Assembly: GCA_963678675.1 (NCBI GenBank) | Contig: OY783192.1 | Location: 18,661,215 to 18,725,214, forward strand | Direction: 5' to 3' | DNA: 64,000 bases | Source: Xiphydria camelus | Lineage: Eukaryota; Arthropoda; Insecta; Hymenoptera; Xiphydriidae | Shown here: piece after piece, positions 55,053-64,000 of the stretch | Layout: each line of letters starts with the position of its first letter | Numbering within the stretch: position 1 is the stretch's first letter | The notes under the pieces: model-generated | What the model was told of the DNA's origin: nothing | Seen by the model: only the letters and a program-made list of their open reading frames with translations | Databases searched by the model: none | Program-made: the position numbers and the translations under genes

Positions 55053-57126
55053 TTGGTGGTGGATCGGGCGCCCTCTACAGATGCTGCACTTGATAACTTC
55101 TACCAACGATTTTTGCCTGTAATCGATCGCGTCGCGCCCATCACTAAAACTAGGGTTAACTCTACCTCTCATGCTCAATGGGTGATACCTGAGCTGAAAA
55201 ATGCCGAAAAAGTCACTCGAACTGTCTACAGGCGCTGGAGAAGAAACAGAAGGAAAAAGGATTTTGTTGAATACAGGCTAAAACGCAAGCAATGGCTCAC
55301 TGAACTAGCTGATGCCAGGATAAACTACTACAAATCACGCCTCCAGGGTCTCTCCATGACTGATACATGGCAAGAACTACGTAAACTCGGGCTCATTAAG
55401 TCAGCGAGCACTCCTCCCCTTGCAGTCCCGGCCGAAACATTGAATCTTTCCTTTGCCAAAATATCGACAATCACAACTGAACCTAATTCAGAAACCGCTA
55501 CACTTGACCTGCCAACCGTACCTCTAAAGAATCCGCCGCTGGAATTAACTTCCGTCTGCGAACTCGAGATTGAAAAAGCTATAGACTGCTCTCATTCCAA
55601 TGCTCAGGGCGCAGACGGGGTAAACCTCAAACTAATACGCAGTCTACGCCATATCCTCACCGTCGTTTGTCTGGCGATATTTAATAAATCAATTCGCGAC
55701 TGTTGCTTCCCCTCCGCCTGGAAAAAAGCGGTTATAATGCCTATCAATAAAATCCCTGTGCCGTCCACCGTGAACGACTACCGTCCTATCTCTCTACTAC
55801 CCACACTTAGCAAGATATTTGAAAAGGTTATCTACAACCAAGTAGTCACCTACTTGAACCAAAACACACTCCTCGATCCATACCAATGTGGTTTTCGGTC
55901 AGGGCACAGCACTCAGTCAGCTCTTGTAAAACTTATAAACGATATCAGGCACAATATGGAACGTCGTCAGATCACTGTTTTAGTGCTGTTCGACTTTTCA
56001 AAGGCCTTCGATACTGTATCGCACAGTATACTGGCCCTCAAACTCCAACGAGTGGGCTTTGCCCAGCGGACTATTGAGTGGTTCATGTCTTATCTCCAGG
56101 GCAGATCTCAAGCCATCAAAATATCCGATAGCGCTCTCACTAGTTGGCAGCATACTAATGCTGGAGTCCCTCAAGGTTCAGTGCTGGGGCCGCTCTTATT
56201 CTCGTTATTTATCAACGATATAGGGAGCAGCATCATAAACGCTAAACGCCTGCTATACGCCGATGATCTGCAAATGTATCTGAATTGTCCTCCTCACGAA
56301 CTAAACTCATGTATAGCCAAACTCAACGAAGATATACTCCGTATTGACCGCTGGGCTCACAACAAACTTCTCAAACTCAATCTTGGCAAGACTAAAGCGA
56401 TCATCCTTAACAAAATGAGCGTTACATCAACTCCATCAATTCCGGCAGTCTTCCACCACTTGGATCCAATGGTATTAATATCCCGCTCGTCAACTCGGTG
56501 AGGAATCTAGGATTGATTATCGACTCCAAACTCAACTTTAAAGAGCATGTCCGCTTTGTCACTGCAAAAATCAATCGATCCTACTATCAACTGCATCGAC
56601 TCCGACCTTACACCAACTTTAGCCTTTGAAAAATCCTGGTCAGAGAGCGCTTTAATCTTACCTCACTTAGACTACTGTACGATTGCTCTAAATGGTGCTG
56701 GAACTGTTCTCAATCTCAAGCTCCAACGACTAGTTAATAAAGGGATTCGCTATATTTTTGGATTACCGCGTGATACCCACATTAGTCAACCGCCGTGAAC
56801 TTGGTTGGCTTACAATCGAGTCTCGAAGGAAATTGTTCCTCGCCACGCTTACTTATAACACTATCTCTACAAATCGGGCACTGTTCCTTTCTGAACTACT
56901 ATCATACAGCTCACATAGATCCTCAAGTCGGACTGGACATCATCGCTCCCTCACCATACCCGTGCATAGGACTGAGGCCTTTAAGTCGCCCTTCGCGGTA
57001 TCTGCTCCATACTTATGGAACACCTTACCGCCGGACATTATTGAAGTCTCCACACCCAGCGCTTTTAAAGCAAGAACCAAACAGTGGCTATTCAACTCGG
57101 AAAACTCGACTCCTATTTACATTTAA
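55053..57126 (+). pseudogene. LINE copy 2 reverse transcriptase
   Basis: Open from about 55053 to 56501 with SNAQGADGVNLKLI, FPSAWKKAVIMPINKI, YRPISLLPTLSKIFEKVI, YQCGFRSGHSTQSALVKLIN, VLFDFSKAFDTVSHSI (about 55985-56030), GVPQGSVLGPLLFSLFIND and LLYADDLQMYL (about 56248-56282). Two frame changes near 56490 and 56650-56790 follow, and the C-terminal region (RRELGWLTIESRRKLFLATL, HRTEAFKSPFAVSAPYLWNT) runs to 57126. It lacks much less than copy 1 and is the better reference for the family. Confidence 0.85.
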
Positions 57127-57379
57127 TATCAATCTACATTATTATTTTTACCTGCTTTACCTCACATGCTCTTGCTTAAATTGAATTGTATCTTATGCCC
57201 AACTATTACTAGCATTTTTTTGTCTTTTTAGAATTTAGTAATTAGCATAGCTTAGTATTTAGTATTTATAGGACTTACTCATGCTTGTACACTGAGCTCT
57301 GCCAAGAGCACATATTATTTGTTCTACTTTGAATAATAAACAACATCATCATCATCTTTCATCAATCAATCAATCCCCC

Positions 57380-59130
57380 CACCCCCCCTCCTATTGATGA
57401 TTGGAAAGTATTAATTGACGAGGGAGAAATTATAGGAGTAATCTTTTTAGATCTAACGCGAGCATTCGAGACAGTCGATAGAGATAGATTATTGGGGAAA
57501 TTATATCGACATGGAATAAGAGAGGAACGGTATTTGAATGGTTAAAGTCGTACTTAAGCAATAGAATGCAACAAGTTATATTTAATAATCAGTGGTCAAA
57601 GAAAATTATGACAAAATACGGTGTCCCACAAGGGTCAGTACTGTGACACCTTTGTTGTTTACTATGTACATAAATGATATAGTTCAAATTTGTCCTGAAG
57701 AATGTAATATTAAAATGTTTGCGGATGATACTTTAATATATGTAAAAGGAAGACAATGAAGAAGTGGAAAAGAAGTTGAACAGAGTATTACCAACAGTAA
57801 AAGAATGGATGAATTTGAATAAATTAAAAATGAACGGGAGCAAGACAAAATATATATGATAATTAGAAGTATAAGAAAAGAATAAAGAAGAAATACTATA
57901 TTAAAATGTTCAGATGGCATGGAAATTGAACGCGTAGAAAGCACGAAATATCTTGGTATAATTATAGATAGTAAACTCCGGTTTGAAGAACAATGTGATT
58001 ATATGCTTTAAAAAATAGGGGAAAAATAGGTTTTTTTAATAGAATTGGCGGAGGCATATCGGAATATGCGAGATGCACTGTCTATAAATCTATTATATAG
58101 CACCACATTTTGAGTATTGTGCGACACTATTAACAGCGATGGGTATAACCCAGTGTACGAAACTGCAAGTACCGTAGCGCGGGGTTACTTTGCACAAGGT
58201 TGGTAACTTTGCACACCTAAGTAATTCCCTGAAATAATATTTTTCATTTGAATATTGGCAACATTGGATGTATCGCGTGCGCATGCCCTTGTCTGTTAGG
58301 TTATGTTTAGTGTGCAGATAATATTTAATATTATAATAATATTTTTTTTTTACTTTTTTCATTCCTAATACCTTGGCCGGTAAGATAATGGTTTGGGATG
58401 TGCAAAGAAACCCATATAACCGTTATGTTTGGCTTCTACGCTCATTTAAAGGTGCGTGCAATTTATCCCCGATATCGAGGTAACTTTGCACACTTTTCAA
58501 AAACAAAAAAAAAATATTATTTATTCATTTTTGATGCAGGTTTGAAGTGAAATGTATAGAAAAAACTTGGAAATACCACATACTTGAATATTAAATTATT
58601 TTACTCAAAACTAAGCAAAAGAGATGCAAAAAATACCAAAAACCGTTGCAAAGTAACCCCGCGCTACGGTAGCACAAAATCGAGCGATGAGTCATATTAC
58701 AATGTGACAGATATACGAAAGTGGAAAGTATATTGCAAGCATTGCAGTTTATGTCTGTGAACCAGAGAATGTATTACAATACATGTATTTTTATTTACAA
58801 AATAATACAAGGAATATTGCCTGAACAACTTAGGGGAAATATTTTATTAGTAGAAGAGATAAGTGAAAGAAAAACAAGATGAGCAGGAAATGTGGCAATA
58901 CAACGTAGGAAAATAAGAAGTGCGCAAAAGAGTATATTCCACGAAGGTATATCAATGTACAGTGCTATACCGATAGAACTGAAGCAGTGTGATAGGCTCA
59001 CAGTATTTAAGAGAATGTTAAGAGAATATATTATGTCTACCATACACCTATGTAGTATTTAAGATACTCTATCATATTCTAAGTTATGTAAAGAAACAGC
59101 TGAGAAAGCTAAATAAATATCATTCATTCA
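57380..59130 (+). pseudogene. 3' fragment of a different LINE (RT)
   Basis: Begins inside RT: GVIFLDLTRAFETVDRDRLL (first Asp, about 57437-57495), then KSYLSNRMQQVIFNNQWS, GVPQGSV, a decayed FADDT region (about 57719-57735), LNKLKMNGSKTK, and after a MITE the thumb and C-terminal end: LQVAQNRAM, RMYYNTCIFIYKIIQGILPE, AIPIELKQCDRLTVFKRML, stop near 59060. The tail is (cattcatt)n at 59108-59140. Many stops. The family differs from copies 1 and 2. Confidence 0.75.
58172..58669. mobile_element. 498-bp MITE with TA target duplication
   Basis: CCGTAGCGCGGGGTTACTTT and its complement form the ends, each next to TA (58170-58171, 58670-58671). Without it the RT frame reads on as LQVAQNRAM. The inner part is AT-rich without open frames of note. 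Confidence 0.9.
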
Positions 59131-59156
59131 TTCATTCTCTCCCTCTCTCTCTCTCG
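59108..59156. repeat. (CATT)n followed by (CT)n
   Basis: LINE 3' tail repeats pass into a short CT run, and a new LINE 5' region follows. Confidence 0.85.
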
Positions 59157-59379
59157 TCTTCTCGTGATGAACATTTTTATCTATCGGAGAAAGTGATAGC
59201 TGTCGGAATTGTGGTGCTATCGGCATAATTGTGATTGTCAGTTTTGTTGCCTGTTGAGTGCCGTGTGTTCGGCCATTATCGCTGGCACGGCTAGCGGTGA
59301 AATCGGTGAAATTTGAAAGTAACTTAGTATACGTTTTGGTCGGTATGCTCTATCGGTAAGTTGACAGTGCAGGGTAGTC

Positions 59380-59427
59380 ATGGACAGTACGGGCGATAAC
59401 GATGAGTACACCGTATGTCAGGCTCTA
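59380..59427 (+). pseudogene. LINE ORF1, first 16 codons
   Basis: ATG 59380: MDSTGDNDEYTVCQA, an acidic start leading into a cysteine. The next zinc-finger residues are at about 60003 beyond two insertions. Confidence 0.5.
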
Positions 59428-59429
59428 TA

Positions 59430-59690
59430 CAGTAAAACCTCGTCTATTGCAAGCCCCTCGAATCGTATGCCTCTCGTTTATCGCAACTCGAGAGGGGCCC
59501 CCACTCCGCTTCTCGACTCAAGATGATTTCGCACCGGTCGCTCGTAATTGGTCAACGTGCGCGGTGAAAGTCGGAAGTGTTGCAACTACCATGCGCGGTG
59601 GGAGACGAAGGGATTGCAATAAACGAGACTTCTGCCTTGCAATAAGTGAGACTTGCAATAAGTGAGAGTTGCGATAAACGAGGTTTTACT
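59430..59690. mobile_element. pogo/Tigger-like MITE
   Basis: CAGTAAAACCTCGTCTATTG at the left, cgataaacgaggttttact at the right, with TA before it (59428-59429). The CAGTxxAACCTCGxxTAT end is characteristic of pogo-type elements. Inner direct repeats of ttgcaataa(g/a)(t/c)gag near the right end. Confidence 0.7.
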
Positions 59691-59694
59691 AGAC

Positions 59695-59994
59695 TAGCCA
59701 GTTTGAAAGTTACCTTCGGATAGGCTTGGTCGGTACTCAAGTCATTTTTTATCGGTAGAACTCGAGTCGGTAGTTAGAGTTGGTGTCATTTTGGGAGATC
59801 GAAGCGTCTAACCTCAAAATCGTGAATTTGTGAATAACGGTGAGTAATTTCCATTATTCACAAATTCACAATTTCGAGATTAGACGCTTCGATCTCCCGA
59901 ATTGACACCAACTCTAACTACCAACTCGACCCTACCGGTATTAAATGACTCAAGTACCGACCAAGCCTGCCCGAAGGTAACTTTCAAACCGGCC
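59695..59994. repeat. 300-bp foldback element
   Basis: Nearly complete palindrome: agccagtttgaaagttacc... at the left, ggtaactttcaaaccggcca at the right; centre near 59844. It follows the pogo-like MITE directly; TACAG occurs at 59428-59432 and 59996-60000, on either side of the pair. Confidence 0.8.
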
Positions 59995-60002
59995 AGTACA
60001 GA

Positions 60003-60806
60003 GCCGGACGTACGGTAGATGCTCAGCGTGTAAAAAAGTGATAAGAAATCAAGTAAGATGCAACGCCTGTCCGAAGATGTTTTACCACCCAGGATGTACG
60101 GGCAAACATCGAGTTTATGGCAGGAATCAGGAATTCGTCCCATGTAAGGGTACGATAGAGAAATTCATGGCTGAAGTTTCAGAACCTATGAAGCTCTTGA
60201 TGCCAGTGGCAGGGGGGTACAGCAGAGAGAGGCTGGATTCAACTGGATCAACTAGTGGAGGCAAAATTTCGAGCGCATCAACAACTGTTGATATGAAGAT
60301 AGACTGGCTGGTAAAAACAGTGAGATCAATGAGGGAAGAAGTCGCATGCAGAAATGAAGTTAAGAAAATAATTGAAAAGACAGTAGCGGGAGCAATGGAA
60401 AAGATAAAGCAAGAAATAGAAGAATTGAAGTGGCTGATACAAGATGGAAGTATGAGCGTACCAAGACAGGTAAAAGGGAGCTACAGTGCAGCAGAGAAAG
60501 CAAAGAAAAAGAAGATTATTATAACTATCAAACCTAACGTCGAGCAGGAGAGTGAAACCACCAAAAAGGTGATGAAAGAAAAGATAGACATAAAAAATAT
60601 GAGAGTTGGAATAACAAAACTGAAGAAGGGCAGTAAGAGAACTGTAATTTTGGGCTGTGAGACGGGAGAAGAGATGCAAGTACTGAAGACGGCAGTACAA
60701 GATAGTATGGGTGAGAACTTCAAAGTTGCTGAGTCAACGCAATCAAGACCGAAGATAAAAATTGTCAACACAGAGGAAGAGGAATTAAAACTACCTGATG
60801 ATAAGC
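60003..60806 (+). pseudogene. LINE ORF1, main N-terminal part
   Basis: Reads RTYGRCSACKKVIRNQVRCN, ACPKMFYHPGC: a PHD-like zinc finger (C-x2-C...C-x2-C...H-x2-C). Then a helical linker (about 60300-60440), a lysine-rich stretch (KKKKIIITIKPN), VGITKLKKGSKRTVILGCET, which resembles an RNA-binding fold, and LKLPDDKL at the break. Removing the ACGT-rich element and one TA continues the frame into VDTIKVQNGI. The protein would coat LINE RNA. Confidence 0.65.
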
Positions 60807-60808
60807 TA

Positions 60809-61795
60809 TCCAGGTAGCACACTAACGTCGAAATGACGTTTTTTGAAGGTCAGTTCTGACGTCAGATGACGAAAAATATGACGTTATTTTAACGTCGCAA
60901 AGACGGCTTAATTGCACATCCACACGACGTCAGAAAAATCACGTCATAATGACGTTCTACCGTACATTGTGATGACGTAAAAAATGACGGTTCTAAAAGG
61001 TTAGGTCTGATGTATATCTTTTCATCTCGAGCGGTCACCCATCCAACTAGAGAGTGTCCGCACTTTTCGCTGCTTAACTTCGTTGATCGGTCGGTGTCCA
61101 CGAGTCCTCATCTGCTGCACGCTCCTGTGGTTAAGAATCTTATTACTATTGGTGTTCATATGAAGTTTGATGAATAAATGTATATTGCTTTTCCTGTCAA
61201 TAAGAAAAAGCTTGAATAAATAAGATTTTATAATTGTATTATTCTTTTCTCAACATTTTTCTAAATTTATGATTGTATCTTTTGACAAATATTCTTGCAT
61301 AGACACAAATTGATATTAATATCAATTTCCGTCTATGCAAGAAATAAATAATAAATAAATATAAATAAATAAATAATTATACATAATTATAAATAAATAA
61401 ATAATTATATGAATGTTTATTCATCCTACATTAATTGATTGTCTTTCATTTACTTTAATAATCTGTGCTGTTTAATAAACAGTATAGTTTAGAACTTGCT
61501 CACAATACTCTGGAGACTCGAAATGAATTGAGCAAATTACAATTTTTGTCCATTTATTCACAAATCAATTTTAAAGTCCCTATATATGCAGGAGACCGAA
61601 ATTTTTCTAAGTCTCGTTCGTCATTAAAAATGACGGAAAAGTTCCGTCAAAAAGACGTAAAATTTTGACGTCCAAGGTACGTCGTAAATATGACGTCCCT
61701 GTGACGTTAATATTACGACAACTGACGTCTGAAACCCTATACTGATCAAAAAATGACGTCTGAGACATTATTCTAACGTCAGTGTGCTACCTGGG
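60809..61795. mobile_element. ACGT-rich DNA transposon copy 2, TA target duplication
   Basis: TCCAGGTAGCACACTAACGT to GTGCTACCTGGG with TA on both sides (60807-60808, 61796-61797). It matches 27866-29047 closely but lacks the 215-bp MITE. No open frame of note. Confidence 0.85.
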
Positions 61796-61797
61796 TA

Positions 61798-62220
61798 GTT
61801 GACACAATAAAAGTGCAGAACGGGATAGAAGAAATCGAAGGAAGGGAGATGAAGATTATGAAAAGGCTAATCAAAGGAAGAGAACAAGAACGGGATAGAA
61901 GAGGAACGAGTGAAGGCTCAGTAGTAGTGGAAGTGGATGAAGCAACACACGTAGAACTGCTGAACAAGGGGAAGCTCAGCGTGGGGTGGAAAAAATGTCC
62001 GGTCTACAATCGCTTCAAAGTTAAGCGATGCTACAAGTGCTGGAGCTATTATCATATAGCGAAAAACTGCAACAGAGAAGAATCCTGCTACAAATGTGCA
62101 GGAAACCACAGTGTTAGAGAATGTACAGCAAGGAAAATTAAGTGTGTCAACTGTATGTTTAAAAACCAAGCGTACTATTCCATGGAAATCGTACTAAAAA
62201 AAGGGTGTTGCCTTGCATGA
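61798..62220 (+). pseudogene. LINE ORF1, C-terminal part with zinc knuckles
   Basis: Continues VDTIKVQNGIEEIE, then an RNA-binding-like segment and CYKCWSYYHIAKNC, CYKCAGNHSVREC, CVNC: two CCHC knuckles and part of a third. The frame ends at TGA 62218-62220 after KNQAYYSMEIVLKK, where the third knuckle should close, so the end is damaged. Confidence 0.7.
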
Positions 62221-63510
62221 AATGAGGTATTATAGTTCTGATATGTTGTATCTGATGAAGTGGTAGTGACAAATCCGAGTTTTCGACCTCTCGGAAGCCT
62301 TCCGGATCATTGTTAAAAGTTATCGTATACGTTATTAAAGTAGACTAAATTTGCACTAAACGAGACAAAGGGCATGGCCGGGTTTCCATGTGAGGACGGC
62401 CCCAGAGCCGATTTAAATTTCGAATCAACTTTTCAAAAGTACTCGGCCTAAGTATATTTTTGCCAAAGTTTCGGACCATTATCCGCCATATTGAATTTGT
62501 AATGGCGGATTTTGTAATTTTCATTTTTTGGCTTTTTAACCAAAACTAATCATCAGAAAAGTCTGAAAAAATTCACAGTATTTTTCATCATCATGATACA
62601 CATTCTGAATTCTTTTGCAATTTTTCCGAATCAAAATTCGCGAAAAAAAATTGTGAAAATTTTTGCACGCTATTTTTTTTGGTTCCCATCGCGACGCCAA
62701 CCCACATTTTTCACCATTGCATAGCCCATTCCGAAATACACTTTATAAAATTTTTGCAGATTTTTGCAAGGGGTTCGCGGGGGCCAAAATAATCGAAAAA
62801 TCCCTCATAATGAGTATTTCCATCTATTTTACTCACGGAGTACAATTATAAAAATGTTTGACTCGTAAAAATTATGCTTTTCGGGAGTTTCAGTTAATTC
62901 AAAACCAACCACGCGGTACTGAAAAAATTTTTCGCAAAAATTCTTGCGATAAATTTTTGTGGAAATAAAATTTTCAATTTTTCGAGCAGTTTTGTCATTA
63001 AACTTCAAAAAAAACTAAAATGTTATCAACATTCATGCACTATCATCCATTACACCATATTATTTTAAAAATGTAAATGCATATTCACAAATAATTGTTG
63101 GAGGGTGAAAATTACAAAAAAATTGTACATGTATCACACTGGAATTTCTTGGCGCATCAGGCACTCGCAGCTTTATCAGTATTATGAGTTCGACACTATG
63201 TTAATGACGTAAAACTCAATTACCAAAAAAGCACTTCTGGTCGGAAAAGTAAATAAGTAGTTTTTAAGAATAACAACAAGATTCTTTCGGAAGATTTTTC
63301 TGGGACATTAGCATTTTTTTGTGCCACCGATTTTCTCTCTAGAAAAAATGGTGTTCCCTGTAATATACTACCCCCCACAAAAACAGATTCTCTGTAAAAA
63401 AAAAGGCGGCATGTTCATTCAGTGCCAACAAAAAATGATACCTACGTAAACTACTCTCCAAAAAAGATTTGAAATCAATTAAGATCGCCATGTTCAAGAT
63501 TTATATATAA
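62221..63510. other. AT-rich stretch with no gene seen
   Basis: Homopolymer-rich (T and A runs), only short frames. Motifs such as aattttttcgcaaaaatt near 62925-62960 are partly palindromic. The origin is unknown; it may be an old non-coding transposon. Confidence 0.4.
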
Positions 63511-63778
63511 CTAGCAGCCCGTCCCGGCTTCGCACGGGTAGATTGTGGATTGATTTTGTCCGTCCACCATTGTTTAACATTTTTAATACAAAACTTTTAG
63601 TATTTTTCCCGGGCTACGCAATGGTCATATTGGATTTGACCTTGACCATGACCTTCAAGGTTATATCGAGGTCAAATTAATTTTTTTTCACGTTCAAATG
63701 TATCCTTGACCATTTTTTTCATGTTACCTTTATTGTCAGCGGAGGTCAAATTTAGGTCAAGTATAGTTCGACTTTTTG
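63511..63778. repeat. Fragment of a widespread arthropod repeat
   Basis: ctagcagcccgtcccggcttcgcacggg at 63511 is a motif I know from interspersed repeats in insects; a ttgacc/ggtcaa-rich stretch follows. The superfamily is not resolved. Confidence 0.45.
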
Positions 63779-64000
63779 AACACCCTGTATAAGATTTACT
63801 AACTCAGAAACCTTCGCGGATATGCGTCCAACTGTTCCCCAAATTTTCATCGCAATCGGATGAACGGTTTAGGAAGGCATAATAATCATTCGTACCGGTA
63901 CTTTTTAAACACCCTGTATAAGATTTACTAACTCAGAAACCTTCGCGGGCATGCGTCCAACCATTTCCCAACATTCATCGCAATCGGATGAACGGTTTAG
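63779..64000. repeat. Tandem repeat of 130 bp, running out of the window
   Basis: aacaccctgtataagatttact begins at 63779 and 63909; each unit holds catcgcaatcggatgaacgg. The second unit is cut by the window end. Such units are typical of the 3' region of some insect non-LTR elements. Confidence 0.8.

Larger units (their letters stand above)
52716..57375 (+). mobile_element. LINE (CR1/Jockey-like group), copy 2
   Basis: Same gene order and clearly homologous to copy 1, but diverged along the whole length, so it was an independent insertion of a relative. The tail is aataataaacaacatcatcatcat with (tcaatcaa)n to about 57375. 5' UTR 52716-53137. Confidence 0.75.
59160..62220 (+). mobile_element. 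5' part of another LINE (ORF1 only) with three insertions
   Basis: 5' UTR from about 59160 and ORF1 from 59380 to 62220, interrupted by a pogo-like MITE, a foldback and the ACGT-rich element. No endonuclease or RT is visible after 62220, so ORF2 is missing. Confidence 0.6.

Noticed and set aside
60326..60822. Minus-strand frames with hydrophobic runs suggesting membrane proteins
   Set aside because: They are antisense to the lysine-rich LINE ORF1, which turns AAG/AAA into CTT/TTT codons.

Overview
This window is eukaryotic nuclear DNA made almost entirely of transposable elements. It is arthropod DNA, most likely insect. Candidate orders include Hymenoptera, on the strength of the mix of piggyBac, Harbinger, Tc1, env-bearing Ty3/gypsy and several LINEs in an AT-rich background with one CpG-rich island; that placement is a guess. 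I see no rRNA, tRNA gene, CRISPR or bacterial-type operon, and no complete ordinary host gene. The only plausible host-derived coding sequence is a captured 3' gene end resembling a mitochondrial fission regulator (MTFR-like), carried in three tandem copies by a Harbinger-type element.

3.2-33.9 kb is a stack of insertions, each inside the last, with readable junctions. (1) An unnamed element encodes a protein with a cysteine-rich tail and has long inverted repeats at about 3245-3575 and 33455-33795. (2) Its reading frame is split by a PIF/Harbinger element at 5203-33107, with matching terminal repeats and a TTA duplication. (3) Inside that lies a piggyBac at 16518-30748 (TTAA duplication). 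(4) Its transposase gene is split by an env-bearing Ty3/gypsy-like retroelement at 17187-27781, with identical 258-bp LTRs and a CCTGC duplication. (5) The protease region of that retroelement is split by a second piggyBac at 22743-25686 (TTAA). The outer piggyBac gene is also split by a 1.2-kb element with a TA duplication (27866-29047), which holds a 215-bp TA-type MITE (28072-28286).

The Harbinger element carries two genes on opposite strands with interleaved exons: a DDE transposase (6034-8640, +) and a MADF-BESS protein (31504 to 7190, -). It also holds the tandem gene-capturing elements (8762-16123) and a four-copy repeat of about 300 bp near its right end.

34.0-36.9 kb is one side of an EnSpm/CACTA-like element with a Transposase_21-like gene and the last exon of a DUF4806-like gene. 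37.0-38.9 kb is a decayed Jockey-type LINE holding an 83-bp piggyBac MITE. 39-45 kb is mostly inverted repeats, including a Tc1 element nested in a larger foldback. 45.6-47.3 kb holds exons of another DUF4806-like gene whose intron has received a GC-rich 1.1-kb insert. 48.2-59.1 kb is a head-to-tail series of LINEs: two related copies, then a third family. 59.2-62.2 kb is a LINE ORF1 with CCHC knuckles, interrupted by a pogo-like MITE, a foldback and a second copy of the ACGT-rich TA element. 62.2-64 kb is AT-rich DNA ending in a 130-bp tandem repeat.

Nearly every protein gene here is broken by stops, frameshifts or insertions. The youngest and least damaged parts are the LTR retroelement and the inner piggyBac.
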